NCBI GenBank assembly: GCA_963978905.1 | Contig: OZ022257.1 | Location: 7,772,509-7,836,508, forward strand | Source of the DNA: Trichostrongylus colubriformis | Lineage: Eukaryota > Nematoda > Chromadorea > Rhabditida > Trichostrongylidae | Direction: 5' to 3' | DNA: 64,000 bases | In this document: positions 13,101-28,000 of the stretch, in pieces | Position numbering within the stretch: position 1 is the first letter of the stretch | Layout: every line of letters begins with the position of its first letter | Made by a program: the position numbers and the translations under genes | The notes under the pieces: generated by a model | What the model was told of the DNA's origin: nothing | What the model saw: only the letters and a program-made list of their open reading frames with translations | Databases searched by the model: none

Positions 13101-15902
13101 ATTCTCCCACATGCAGCTAGCAGCCCCTCTGCCTTGGTCTAGCCCTTGAGGGGTAGTGTTTTCCTGCCTCCACTACTTTAATTCCTCTTATTTACTCTTG
13201 CCTACGACTTCTTCTTTTTACGAATTTTCTTTTTTAACTTTTCTCTGTATAGTTCTGCAGATCCGCTCTATTTTTTGGAACTTTCATTCTGTTCTCTCTT
13301 TTTTTTTTCTCTCTCTGTCCATCACAAGCGGAAATACCTGCCAGAATTGAAACAACCAGTACCATACCTGAATATTTTCTTGCCCCTCGACACTGAAACC
13401 ACCATCAGCCATCATGAGATCAACACCAACATCGTTGGTTCCTCAAATGCACAAGCTTTCAGGCTAAAAGTCCAAACAATCAAATGCATGCATTACCTTT
13501 CATAATAAACTCTTCTAAAGAATTTATATTATCCGGCTTCGTTACATCACCATCACCTTCCTTTCCATAATACGGCTCAAAATAGTGAGCAGAGGAAGCA
13601 GTGAATTTCCCAAGTTTGAAGTCGTCTTTTCCTTTATAAAATTTTACGTTACATAAAGAGGTCAATACTATGCTCCACAGTAAATGAGTTATGCGGAAAG
13701 CGTTACCTTTGAGAGTGAATCCGAAGCCTTTCACATTGTAAAAAGCTTTTCGCCACAGCATATATTCCGAAAATCCACCAGGACCAGCACAAACATCAGC
13801 AAAGTAGAAAAGAGGGGTTTCACGATCGCAATTGTTAGTGGGTCGCTCCGACTTCAAAGGATTTTTGTTCTAAAACATGTAAGATACATGATTGCTGGAC
13901 AAAATTCCTTTCGTTTCAGATCCGAGACTTCAACAAACTGTACCGTTTGTTAAAGGAAATCAAATCCAGGTAAATTTCATAGAAATAAAGAAAAAGTTCG
14001 TTTCGCCAGGTACTGTAACGGTAGAGCAGACCATCCTCTCCACTCTCTCAATACCACAGTATTAAAGAAGACGGAAATGGTACAATGTCACGCATAGATA
14101 GTAAACAGCTAAGGCACCGAACGCGGTGGAAATTTCCCTCAAACTCGCACTCTAAGAACACCGGGATGATGCCCTATTGGCGTCATATTAAAACAATCGT
14201 TATGGTAACGTATGATCACTAGAATCATGCTAACGATGATAATGATTTAAAAATAACTTTAAAGGTTACAAGGAAAGGTTGTGATAAAAATGACTGTGAA
14301 TGGTACCAAGAGCTTTTCTTCGGTTTCACCACTGAAAATGAAACCGAAAGTCCGATCCAAATTCGCTACTTTCATGGCGGCTCGATTTTGAAAGAACGCA
14401 GCACCGATAGTCTCATATGGATTTGCCCGTGCTCGCGCTTCTCGCAGATCTCTATCAGGAACCACATCAAACACCTGTAAATTGACTAATGGATGCGAAT
14501 CTAAGCGAAGGTAAAAACAGCTCACATTTTTCGATTGAAGCATCTTTCTCAAAATTTCACCATCACAAAAACTCGTTTCGTCGTCGATAGACAATTTCTT
14601 CTGAAAAAAGAACGAATCAATGATAGGGTAGGAGTAAGGGTAAAAGGTGCCGCAATCGGGTTTTGAAGCCTTCAAATAGTCATTGATACAATGACAAGAG
14701 ATTCGAATGACTTTCGAAGAAAAAAGATTGAGAAAAAGAGATAACCAGTGAACCAAGTATTCCATAGCGTATAGGAATGAAGGTTTTAGATCAAAGTTCC
14801 ACAGATGCTAAAAAACCACAAAGACGCACGTATAAAACCTATTCCCGCATTTCCCACCTACCGATTATTATGCTAAACAAAAGAAGAATGATAAATGACC
14901 GAACCAGCATTTGTGGTTGGCAACAGAGAACTAACCTCCCCTATTTCAATCCATTCAGAGCCTTCAAGGTAATCTAACACCCAATCGCGTGTGCTTTCAG
15001 GACACTTTGCCATCCATCGCACATGCTCTTCGATGGTCTTATCCTCCTTAGACTCGTCCCAGGTTTCCAAAAAGTCACGTCCAATTGTCTAAAAGTGTCA
15101 AAGCTATGAACATAGGTATTTCTTTACGAAGAGTACCCTACCTTGGTAATATTATGGCCAAGACCGACGCGACCACGTTGAGTAGACAAAGCAACCGGTT
15201 CAACCATTCCTAATCAAACACAACAATGATGAAGGCACAGCGAAAATTGTCCAGAACAAAATTTTGGTTGGCTCAGCAGAAAGTTGGGTATACCTTGCTT
15301 TGTTTTTCCGAGACCTGTTCCTTCTTTGTAGCCCATCATGGCCATCATTTTTTCCGCATTTGACATCGGTTTCTCGACGGCAGCTACTTTTGCCGGCGAA
15401 GGCTCAAGGTCTTCTGTAGAGGAGTCCGAAAGGTCGCCTCCACCAAAATCATTTTCGAGTTTCCTTTTCCTTTGTCCCTTAAAATTGATAAATCGATTAG
15501 GTGAGAGCAGCATAAACTCGGCCGCACGCCGATCTCAGTTGTAGTTATTACTGATGTAGCTTTCATTCCGGACTAATACGCCATAACACACAACTGAGAT
15601 CAATTTATTTAATGTGGTTCTCTCCACAGTAAAATGAACTCTAGCGCACTGCAAAATGAAAGAGGATAAGCACCTTGTAATGGTCATACTCCTCTTCAAA
15701 CGTTTCCTTCAAATCTTCATGTTTCGTTTTCGCGAGCGCGGCCAACCTGTGATCCCTACCGGCTGATGGAGCGTCGGTTTCGGAATCCTAAGGAAGAATA
15801 ACAATTTACATTTGAAATTACAGTATTTATAAAACGAATCAAAATCAGCCGACCAACACATTGAAACGATGAAATAACACTCACAGATGATTCCGCAAAC
15901 AT
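10131..15902 (-). CDS. cmtr-1: Cap-specific mRNA (nucleoside-2'-O-)methyltransferase 1 (CMTR1)
   Basis: Makes cap-1 on nuclear mRNA by methylating the 2'-O of the first transcribed nucleotide. 21 exons: 15902-15885, 15787-15674, 15477-15294, 15209-15142, 15088-14936, 14600-14526, 14474-14307, 13869-13707, 13631-13497, 13441-13368, 13020-12911, 12844-12758, 12703-12641, 12116-11991, 11925-11847, 11769-11644, 11192-11037, 10969-10862, 10806-10660, 10602-10501, 10298-10131. They give 807 aa in phase (human 835). Domains: G-patch ~82-128 (GYKEGTGLG); RrmJ/FtsJ methyltransferase with catalytic K239 ([11 protein letters not shown]), SAM loop DVCAGPGGF at 285-293, D372 (MADGGF) and K412 ([10 protein letters not shown]); inactive guanylyltransferase-like region; degenerate C-terminal WW-like segment. 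A minus-strand TTTGTTTTAG near 15954 is a likely trans-splice acceptor. The last exon reads to a TAG at 10131; a further 3' exon cannot be excluded. Confidence 0.96.
11312..11505. repeat. Possible family-B MITE remnant in a CMTR1 intron
   Basis: The 450-bp intron between exons 11644 and 11192 contains GCGATTTCTGAAG and GCAAGATTTTGCGCTC segments resembling decayed family-B arms. Terminal repeats and TTA flanks are not clear. Confidence 0.35.
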
Positions 15903-16236
15903 TGCTACCCTGCCGTCAATATTCACAATCAACGACACAAGGGTGATATAAAAACCTAAAACAAATAAAACGTGGATAACACACAGTAGCTACCCTCCGA
16001 TAAAACAAGGCGTTCATCGATAACTGTCACAGGCACTCGATAACAAAGAACAGCAAAGCATCACTGTCCAAGAACATAACCATATCCTTTATAAACAATT
16101 TAATACGGCAAATAGGAATAGAATCCAAAGAAGTACCAATAGTACGTATGATAAAACTAACACTTGTAAAGAATAAAAGAGTGACCTCCAACGAGCCGCG
16201 AAGCTGTAAACCTTTCAAAGAAAGACAAAACATCTA
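15903..16236. other. CMTR1 5' flank
   Basis: This contains the likely minus-strand trans-splice acceptor TTTGTTTTAG (about 15954-15963), about 55 nt upstream of the CMTR1 ATG. No ORF has support. Confidence 0.4.
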
Positions 16237-16769
16237 GGCGCTCATGTACTATGGGGGTGGCACTCAAAAACAGTTTCTAGGAAGTGGAAATCCTCACCCT
16301 GAGAGGTTGAGAATGAGCTCTGAGGAGTGTCCTCAACCAAAAAAGGATGAAAAAAAAATATTTGCTACACTAAAATATATTCACTCATTGCGAGGCTCCT
16401 TCCCCCTCAAGGCTTAGGCAAAAACCACATTCCCCGGTTTGCACTGATATCTGTACCTTCCAACACATTAAAAACATAGTACTAGAACAGACACGCATAA
16501 AAACGCAAAGAACAAAAAAAAAGACAATGAAATAACAAGGACCAATCATTTAGCCTAAGCCTTAAGGGGGAGGACACTTCACACACGGAAGATCATCAAT
16601 GGAGGCAGGATTTTGTTTCTCTATTTAATTTCGACATTTCAAAAGTAAAACGGCGTAATGACAATCGGACACGTTGATATTGCATGTTTTGAAGATTTGT
16701 AATGGAATTAATTCTCTATTGTAGTTCCAAATGAGTTTTTGAGTGCCACCCCCATAGTACATGAGCGCC
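16237..16769. mobile_element. Non-autonomous hAT-type element (MITE)
   Basis: Terminal inverted repeats of about 34 bp start GGCGCTCATGTACTATGGGG at the left and read as the exact complement at the right. The 8-bp sequence AACATCTA is duplicated at 16229-16236 and 16770-16777, the target size of hAT elements. The interior has a second inverted pair built on CCTCAAGGCTTAGGC / GCCTAAGCCTTAAGG, a motif shared with the G-tract MITEs at 49.9-57.6 kb. No transposase. It sits in the 5' flank of CMTR1. Confidence 0.9.
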
Positions 16770-16777
16770 AACATCTA

Positions 16778-17862
16778 TTTTGAAAACGATGATAAAATTC
16801 CGTTGAGCTTTGGCTAGCGAAATGTTGCGTCAAGATCAGAATATGCGCCAAATAAACGAGCCATTTAACAAAAGAGAAATTAATATACTGCGAGTAAATT
16901 CACGACTTTATGTGTACACAACTATGTAACATACAGTATCGGCTCCCAATAATCTCCAGCACAAGTTGTCGTGCATCGCGTAAAGGTGGCAGGTACCGTC
17001 CTTATGCCTGGTTTTAATCGCCCTGGAACGCAACTTGAGAGGTCACCTTACCATAGCACAGCGCTTTTCTATGTTCTCGCATGTTATTGTCCTCTCCTAT
17101 GTTCCGCGCCTACTTAGGAAGAGTAGTTTTTCGCACCACTCAAGGCCGCAACCAGAGGTGCCGTAGTGCATGGCGGTTATCGAGAGTGCGGAAGAGGGTA
17201 ATTGTTATCTGCGAATATGTGATCCTGCAGTTCGCAGAATCCCAAGGTCTAACAGCAGCCACACCTATACGCTACATATATAGATATATACATTACTGTG
17301 TCGACTCCTAGTGGTCCACACGAGCTAGTGCGTACTCCTGACTCGCCACACAAGAACGAAATCAGGCTGGCCGCCACAAACGACTTACGGTATACCTGGC
17401 GTCGAATAAGATGTGTAATGGTCGCGGACATACTTCCTACTAGACGTCATCCTCTATATAGTGCTTGCCCTTATTTTGCTTCGGTTTGATTGCACATTAC
17501 ACGGTCTCGTTTCGCGCCGTGTTTCAGTATTCTTGCCATAGCTTAGTTTTCACCGAAAATGTTTGTTCTGAAGTGGTTTAACTGGCTTTTGTGCGCTTTA
17601 GTGACTTCCAGTAGGTGAATGAGCTTGCTGACGTCCTGTTTTTCATTTATGCTTTGAGATAAGTCTTGTTAGTGTTTGCGTAACCACTTTATTTTACAGC
17701 GTAAAATAAAAACGTGTACTGTGGGACCAACCCAAAGCAGGATAAAAGTAAGAAGTATGCAAGTCAAAAGTATGTCAGTGAGATTTACGTCGTTGTGAAC
17801 TACTGAACAGAGTAATGAGGACTAAATTAACTAGAATACTGGCGGATGTATTGTTTTCGATG
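16778..17862. other. Gene-free stretch between CMTR1 and the small basic ORF
   Basis: No supportable gene is seen. GC-rich short palindromic fragments around 17130-17240 may be MITE debris. Confidence 0.35.
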
Positions 17863-18210
17863 TCAGAACTGAATAGAAGTAGAAAGCATGCGAGTGAAAA
17901 GTGATGTTTGCTGTGAACTGACAAATGATTGTAGTAATGAGAGTAAAGATACAATCACTTCCATGGTTGAGTTGAGAACCTGAAGGATTTTCGTTTTCCG
18001 CTTGGAGGCTTTGTTAATGCTTGCGTCGCCGGCATTAGAAAAGCTACGTGTGCGGTCTTTTCTCAGTCTACATTCAGATTTCTGTATTCTGGGATTTTTG
18101 CGACTAACTCTTTTTCTGAACTTGATTGCCGCCCAGTCGTCGTACACGTTGCGATTTCTTGGCGTTATCCGTCTTTTACGTGCTGTACTTGTATTTGATC
18201 TTATGCCCAT
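17863..18210 (-). CDS. Small basic protein of unknown function (115 aa)
   Basis: Not recognised. The first ~75 residues are rich in Arg/Lys (for example TARKRRITPRNRN, KFRKRVSRKNPR, KASKRKTK) and look like a nucleic-acid-binding or nucleolar segment. The last ~38 residues are uncharged and hydrophobic-leaning, which may mean that an intron is being read through. Support for a real gene: on the minus strand a textbook acceptor CTTTTTTTCAG lies about 30 nt upstream of the ATG with no donor in view, as for trans-splicing. It is divergent from LZIC, about 480 bp apart, with a MITE between them. No paralogue in the window. Confidence 0.35.
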   Translation of the reverse strand: MGIRSNTSTARKRRITPRNRNVYDDWAAIKFRKRVSRKNPRIQKSECRLRKDRTRSFSNAGDASINKASKRKTKILQVLNSTMEVIVSLLSLLQSFVSSQQTSLFTRMLSTSIQF

Positions 18211-18359
18211 GAGAGCAATTTTAGGTTCTAGTTAGGCCCTGAAAAAAAGTTCTCCAATTCATCAACTTTCGAATGGTATATGGTGCTGTTGCAATTTTCG
18301 GGTCAGTAGGGCCCGGGTGGTTGGGATGTGTACTTTACCCTTGCTGGCCACATTTGCGT

Positions 18360-18513
18360 AAGGCCGCCATCGAACCGCCAATAGCGAAGTCTGAACTTCG
18401 CGATTTTGCGCTTCTGCGATAATGTGACGTTGCACTTTCGCAAGCGATACTACGATCTTGAGATTATGCAATGCTGTGTTTAGAACACTGCAAAATCGCG
18501 AATTCTGACGGCG
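18360..18513. repeat. Palindromic MITE, family B
   Basis: Left arm AGGCCGCCATCGAACCGCCA..., right arm ending TTCTGACGGCGGCT, with GCGATTTTGCG / GCAAAATCGCG internal pairs. It lies in the divergent intergenic region between the basic ORF and LZIC. Confidence 0.7.
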
Positions 18514-18687
18514 GCTAGCTTTTTTAGGACAGGGGCTTGACAGCTCTCCCAAGGCCGCAAGCCCTCTCCTTCTGCCCCATCCCCCCTTCTCCCGAGCCGC
18601 TTTGACCCCAATTTTCTATGTGGGCACTTCAATATGTTCTCGCTTGATAAGAATTCATGTCGCTCGAGTCTCTGAATTTTTTCAGGA

Positions 18688-20632
<1,945 letters not shown>

Positions 20633-22039
20633 TTCTCCGTGGCTTTCATCTATATTTCATCGTACACATGCTTTCATGACAATTGTCGAGTGCCATATCT
20701 CATCGACCTCATGAGGTTTTTTATCGATTCACTCACGAGTTTTCTGTAATTTTTGAAGATTGTGATTATGAAAAATCAATCTCTCTTGACAGATAATCTC
20801 ACGGTGGTTAGAGCCTTCGTTTTTTTTGCTGAGGACCGTTTGGGAACGACTGGTGCACCTACTATCTTTTGTGCGGGTGTGGGCAGTATAGTTGTTCTGG
20901 GGTTCTTGACCCTGAGTTTTTTTTTCGTTGTCCCCTCAGTCCTTCCCAGCACTTCGTACTTCACCGCCACATCTTTTACCGTTCCCTTTATCTTTGTCTT
21001 CTACCACCTACATATCATCCACATCGCACGGTGCATCTTTAAATTACCCACTATCTCTACTTCTTTGTTTCTTATCACCAATCATTCTTTTTCATCCAAA
21101 AGGCTTATTAGATCGCTTTCGGTCGATACTACTCTTTATTGTTAGTGGTCGCCACTCACCGTCCAAGGAACCAACAAGTTTTCTGTCGCCACCACACCTT
21201 ACTTATATTGCAACATCTTGCAACATTGTTTCGAGTTATTCGTCTGTTTTTTTTCCTAAGATGTGGCGCGTCACTGCCGTGAAGTTCGCGCCATATACCG
21301 TATCTCGGTGTCTGTTCGCATCTTAAAATCAATTGTAAACCTCTGTCACCTGCTATCGCTAGTTATCAAAAGGAAATATGTTACGGTTGCCAGTGCTCAG
21401 GGTTTCGAATCACCCATGCAAGTAAGAAGTGTTTGGTGAATACGAACGAAAGCATCATTCGAACTGACAAGGAAAGGTGGATTGCAGGTATCTCCAAAAG
21501 TTTCTGTCACAGCCTATCTATTCTACAACAAAGCGGGTATACACTATAGTTATTTGCTGAGGCATTAAACGGAAAGGCAGCTCGACCGATCTCTTCGCTC
21601 TGGTTTTGTTTTCATTCTCGTGGCTATTCTGTAGCAAGTGATTTACTCTTGGTTTGCAAGTGAGGAATCTGATTACACGAATCGTGGCAGAAGTAAGCGA
21701 CGCCTCTGACCACTGCCTCATTTTTGTAATACTCAAAACTGATGCTGCATATTATTGCTATTTATTTTATTGATGTCCTGCCTGTCATTTAAAGCTTCTT
21801 GAGAAAAGATTTTTTGTATGGGCTACCACGAGATCAGGAAGTCATTCTATTGTTTGATCAATCACTTGAAGTGAATTCTTTTTCTCGAGTAAAGAATTTG
21901 TGTTGCGTTTCTTACTCGTTTGTGCATAAGTACATGCTGGTGTTGGCCCTACCGTACTGAAGGCCTTTTGTTTCCCACTTGTTTTGGGACAACGATTTTA
22001 TGAACGTTTAGCTATAGCTTTAATGAGTTTTTGAAGGAG
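20633..22039. other. Intergenic between LZIC and the Swt1-like gene
   Basis: T-rich sequence with ORFs of low complexity (20753-21326) and no exon I can support. A trans-splice-like acceptor (AACGTTTAG, about 22005-22013) precedes the next gene. The 1.4-kb gap is long for a nematode operon. Confidence 0.4.
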
Positions 22040-25000
22040 ATGATTCGCAAGAAAAGGAACGTTCCCATTGATATGCCGGGTTTACCAAAACCATGGAGCG
22101 CCTACATGCATTTAGTAAAGAAGCGGATCTTCTATCACAATTCAAAAACAGGAGAATCGCTGTGGGAGTTGCCGGCTGGTATTCGAGAAAAGTGTGGTAA
22201 TGGTGGATTGTATTTGATGAAATGGTGCAGCGTGAAATCCTTGCTGAGTAGTTCATGGAATGCGTCATGGATTCCAACTTCATTCATAAAAGTGGATGCC
22301 TCCGTTTGAAGGCAATTCGGTGTTTCTGTTATTATAAGGCGTAAGGGTTTCGAAGACTTCAAGGGGGTTGCTCCTTATTCCTATGGGTGAAATTCAAATC
22401 AGTTCACTTCAGGAGATATAATTTATATCGTATGATGATGTCGGAATTTTAGCGGTCGAACAGCTAGGAACTAAATTGGATGAAACTTTTTCTGCGCATG
22501 CCGAAGTCGATGATAAGTGAGCCATTGATTTTGCTTATTTTGTTGAAAAATATTGGGAAGTCCTCTATGTATGACCTGTTATTGAATAACTTTGCCGTAA
22601 CTCAGTTTAGCTTAGAGGAAATGGATTGCACGGAGTGGGATGACACTTCTGGTAATTCTCCCGCAGAGAATTCAGCGATCACCTCCCACGTGGCTCACCT
22701 TAACACTTCGACATCAACTGCAGCAGAGAAGGAAAGCGAAGACATGGACATTGATTTTTCTGATGATCTGCGGCAGCTCCGAGGCATTTACTACGATCAG
22801 GACGCTGTTCAATCGGTAGGTCTATCTACATATACTAGCAGCTTTTCGAATCCATCCGCAGAATTCCCAGCTAAGTAAAAGAAAACTTGAGGGTCATCAG
22901 TAGGCTACCATATTTCGATGCTTTCACTTACAATTCGTCTTTCAATCATGAACAGCTCTCTACGTTCTGCAACGAAATGTTGTGTGGGAAAAAGAGGGGA
23001 ATCAAAAGGGTAGGGTTAAACGACATAGAAACAGGCCGTGACAGCCTCTCACAAGTCTTGGCCTCCCTCACTTATCATGGAGCTTACACAGAACTGTCAG
23101 AAAGAATTTAACAGTATTCTTCATCATGAAATCCGAATGTAGAACCTCTTCGTGGTGGTATGAGAACTAGAAATATTGAGAAGGTGACTTTTCGAATATG
23201 AAAGGCAACCTAGTTCACAGGTTGAGGGAAGTACTGACTCGACTGGTTTTTTTGCAGGCTTCCAGCAACGCGGATCTGTTTAGTTCGGCTGGTACCAGTC
23301 GATGCTGCGTCGTGTTCGATACTTGCGCCCTTATTGACGATCCGGAACTGATAAGTGACTGTATTGGAAGTGAGAGTCTCCTTTTTGCGTTGTTTCGCTG
23401 TATTATTATGTTGTCGTTCTGCGAGCGAATAAAAAGCTATTCATTCGTTGCTGTCAGTTGAACGGATAAGTTTTATTTCAGAACTTGTTCCTATTGTGGT
23501 TCCTTATCGAGTATTCTATGAGCTCGATAATTTGAAGAAGAACTCATCAACTTTACCGTCAGGAGAGCAGTTGCGACTAGTGAGTACATTTTGAATTTTA
23601 CTTGGAAGGATCGTTTCATTCGTATTTTAGAGAGCAATGCGAATTGTGCATAAATTACGAGATCTGAGATCTTCACCATTGGTTTACTGGGAGAGTTCAT
23701 CAGAGGTGAGGCTGTTGACAGCTTTTGTATGCACAATTTGAAGTACCGTTCTCATGGCGCTGAAAGGAGTAAGCTCTAAGCTTTGCTCCTGGAATTTGTC
23801 GGCCTTGACATCATTCTCTATTTCGTCAAACTTCAAAGCTCATACAGAAATAGGCTTGTTTACTCAGTTTAGGTGAAGCTGTCATATTAGAGATTCTTAA
23901 GGAATTCGTGATAGGATTATTTTTCTCCCTGTGTTATGCTATCGTATTGCTGAGTACGCATGCAGCCTTAGAATCGTTACATCACTGAATGTCCACAGTC
24001 CCCGAGTCGAATTCTCAATAATCCTAAATAAGCACCGAACCGATGCAGTTTGAGAACATTTTTCAGTCATTCGCTCCAGTAGATGGATTTGTGACCAGTT
24101 CCACCGAAGACGTCAATGACGACTTTATTTTGAAATGCGCTTATCGGATGAAGACTTTGCGTGAGTAGTCTATGCAAAATATATTTTAAGATTTCACTGT
24201 TACTGATTTGTTCTTATAGTGGAAGCACGAGAAGAATGCTGGGAAACGGTGTTCATCACGAACGATCAGGTGTTATCACTGAAGGCCCACGCAAATAAGA
24301 TACCATGTTACAATGGGAAGGTGAGCTCGTCCATTTCAGAAATTCGTGCCAGTTTTCATTTTTGTTTGCCCATTGTTTTGAGGCAGATGCAGTCAGGGTA
24401 CACATCGCGATAGGCTATTCGGCATAGATTCACCTCATTGGGCCGACTTGAGCTCCTTTTGGTTGGCTAAGCTTAAAGGAACCGGAAGGGGGTCCGAAAC
24501 AAGAGGAAGATGAAAGGAAATGAACATTTTGTAATGAACACTCAAGGTTAGAGGCGATAATAGGCGAAAAAACCCGGACTCAAAAGCGCGACGCTGCGGT
24601 GTGTATTCGCATCCCATTCGCATCAGCGCATCCATTCCGAGTTGTCCGCTGTAGGAGACGGGCCGTGGGCCAACGTTAGTTGTAGCACCTGACTCCCAGC
24701 ACAGTGAAGTGGCCATTCCCAACTACATTAGCATTCATGTAAGTACATCTAGAAACAATATAAGAGAGAACAAAGTAAAAAAGTAAAGGAAAAAAAACAA
24801 AGTTATAATAGAAACATCTTCTTTTGGCACCATGCCAAGGCGTCAAATTGGCGAGTTTGTGCAATGGCGGCCACTTAAACTGGTCCACACTACGTCTGTT
24901 CTACTGTAAGCCAAAATTACCCCCTTCTGGTGTCTTTAAGAACGTGATTAGTTGGGTTCGAACTCGTGTGTGTGGGTGCGCAAGGTGTGACCTAGATAGC

Positions 25001-28000
25001 CACACAGTGATCTACTGCCACAGGATGGCAAGTAGGCTGATCCGATTATCGCACGGTGTGCCTTTATTTTCGCTGTCCAATAGAGGAATCTCGCTTCAAA
25101 TTGGAGTAAACGGAATTCACTGACCGATTTTCACTGTCTGATTTACACTTGTATGCTTTCATTGGCACGTATCTATTCCACAGAAAAGTTAGAGAGAAGT
25201 TTATACTGTTGAGCATGATTATCTTGAGTTTTCTAAGTGAATTTACGAATTGTAGGAAGCAAAAGCTATTCTGAAGGGAGATGCGCCTCCTACTCACAAA
25301 CGAACGCCTGATGACACTGTTGCTGTTGTGGAAAATCCGGCTAAAAAAGCTACTGATGAGATGAGGTGAATTATGGACCGTCTACAATTTGGAATACATT
25401 CAAAGTCGAGTTTCACGCTGTTTCGTAAGCCAGCGTGGGTTTGATCACTAATGGTGATAGAAATTTGGTAACATTCTTGACACACCTCACGCTGTCCCAC
25501 TGTGCCGCTAAAAATTGGACCTCGTCGACTGGAGCACTTGCATCTCAATGGTGATCTAGTCGACGTCCGACTCTTAGCGATTTCGATGTGTATCTTTAAA
25601 GGAATCGTCCGAAAAATGAGTTTTTTTGTTACCCATATAATTATGTTATATTTGCCTAGTAGGAGTCGCATGCAAACCCGAAACTTCTTGGCGCTATATC
25701 TCAACTTGATTCACATTTTTTCGCGTAAAAATTTGTATGCGGCTCACATTAGGCAAATACAACATAAATGTATGAGTGACAGAGAAACACATATTCCGTG
25801 GACCATTCCTTTAAGTGAACAACTGCCGCTTTGCGTAATGAACTTGCCGCCATCCCTATAAACGATGCTAGACCTGAGTTCGTACCCTAACGTGAAATTC
25901 CGCACCGCCTGGTGTGTAGCATGTATCGCGATGTGCGCAAGCTATGAACGCCGTTCGTTTTCGGGTACTCAAGCGACAACCCTGTCTTGTTCCTAATCTC
26001 GAGCGTTCCATTATCTCTCCAAGGCTTGACTACCGACGACGACTTTACTTAGCTACCATAGCCCGCAGAGTATCAGCATGATGTGAGTATACACGCCAAA
26101 ACTGATAGCAGTTGAGCAAAGAGCCTCACCATTCATGGGATACGAGTAGAGCTTCCACAACATGCGAGGCTGACGCATCAGACGTCTGTGCCACTGTATT
26201 GCGAGTTGTGGCAGCGGCTATTGTTGTTCACCCGCAATTTGTTCGTATTGAATAATATCTTGCATGAAAATTTAGAGTTTCGCCATCAGGTTCGTGTTCA
26301 GCGCGGACAAAAAGAAAGGATTCGATACCCGTTGCATCAGAAAGACAGCTTTCGCATCTGAGTAAGAAGAAAATCAAGGAATTATGCCGCAAAAATGCCA
26401 CCAACGACACAGCAGACATGGGCGAAATGAGTGCTTTGATCGAGTTCTCGAAAATTTGGAATGGTCTGGTATCTCTACTCAGAAAGAGGTTACTTCTCCC
26501 TTCATTACTAGAATATTTTGATGAGGAAGCAATCATTGGGTTATGAGTGTTCCTACGTCAAGGGTGATTCCTATGGTCAGAATTTGCCTTCTGTCATGCT
26601 CTTTTATGTGAATTTATTCAGATTGAAGAAGTGTTCCACAAAGGAGAGGAAAGACATCTTACGATTGCGAGAAGTTGTATCCTGGTGAGCTTTTTACTTT
26701 TGAAATCACGCAAAACTTTGCAAGGCACGTGGAGATGGGGGTGGTTTTGTACCGTTCATCGCAGTTGTTCCCTATAGTCGAGTCGAGTCGGAGGAACAAC
26801 TGCGATGAACAGTACAAAACCACCTCCATCTCCACGTGCCTTGCAAAGTTTTGCGTGATTCAAAGGTATAGTCTAGAGATGAAATGTAATATTCCGGCTT
26901 TTTCTACCACTTTCTAGAATAGGTGAGGTTGTATGTAGCCAGCTGCTCATACAGACTGCTCAAATGCCAATGTATCGCAATGCACCCTTCATTCTTAAGA
27001 ATGATAGAATTGTAGGAATTGTTTACTGAACTTTCTTCTAATATCTAAAGATACTACGTATCAATTCTTCGTTTAACCCGTGTAACAATGATCATTCATC
27101 TTGAACTTTCTACGCAATCTCAATTTCATCGTCACAAACATTCATAACATAAACTCTAAAATAACATCTTACAGTGACTCTTGGTTAAAGGCCCTTAAGA
27201 AACTGTTGACAATCTCTCCTCAGAAATCGAGTAGAAACTGTCGCAAACTAAAGCAGTTACCTCTCCGTACCTCATCCTTTTCCTGATGCCGCTTTTTGTA
27301 TACCTGGCTTTGGTTGGGTCAGTTTTATTATTCCTTCCGTGTACTGCTGATCATAAGTTGTCCAGGCATTTCAAAGGGCTTGATCACTAGAAGGAGGGTT
27401 TACATCGGGTGCAAGAACTTGACGCGGCAAGCAGAAAGCGCGTTTTGCTGTGGAAAAAGAAGGTGAAAGACACATGTTTGAGAGGTTTCGTGCACCATCA
27501 CCATGACAGAAGTAAGGAAAAGTTTTTATCTAAACGCTATTTCATCGCCAAAACCATCCTTGCATTACCCCCGTTGAACAACGATTCTCCTCTCACTCGT
27601 TCACTTTCCTCTGCCAACTGTGAAGTTTCTGTGTTCACCATTCGTACGACTCCAACTTTACTTGCTAACCCTTTATATTAACAAATACAATATACAATAC
27701 AATATAAATTCATTAATACAGTTCACTAATCATAGCTTCCTCAATTTCCTGCATCTTTGGTTCTTTGAAGACTGCGGCTGCCTGTGCCGCAGGCGACACC
27801 GCGTGCGGGCAGACTTATCTATCAGACATTAGGGTATGTTTTTGGGTCTGTTATTACCGGGCTTACTGTGTGACTTTAGGAGGAGGGGTGACAAAAGAGT
27901 GTGCCATTTGGGAGACCCCGACATGATGAAGACCCCTATTAAACAGAAATTCAAGAGGACTGACGATGTAGGGAGCAGCATTTTCATGAAAGTTAAGGGA

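Noticed and set aside
24940..24975. GGGTTCGAAC resembling a tRNA B box
   Set aside because: No A box, acceptor stem or anticodon arm can be built around it.
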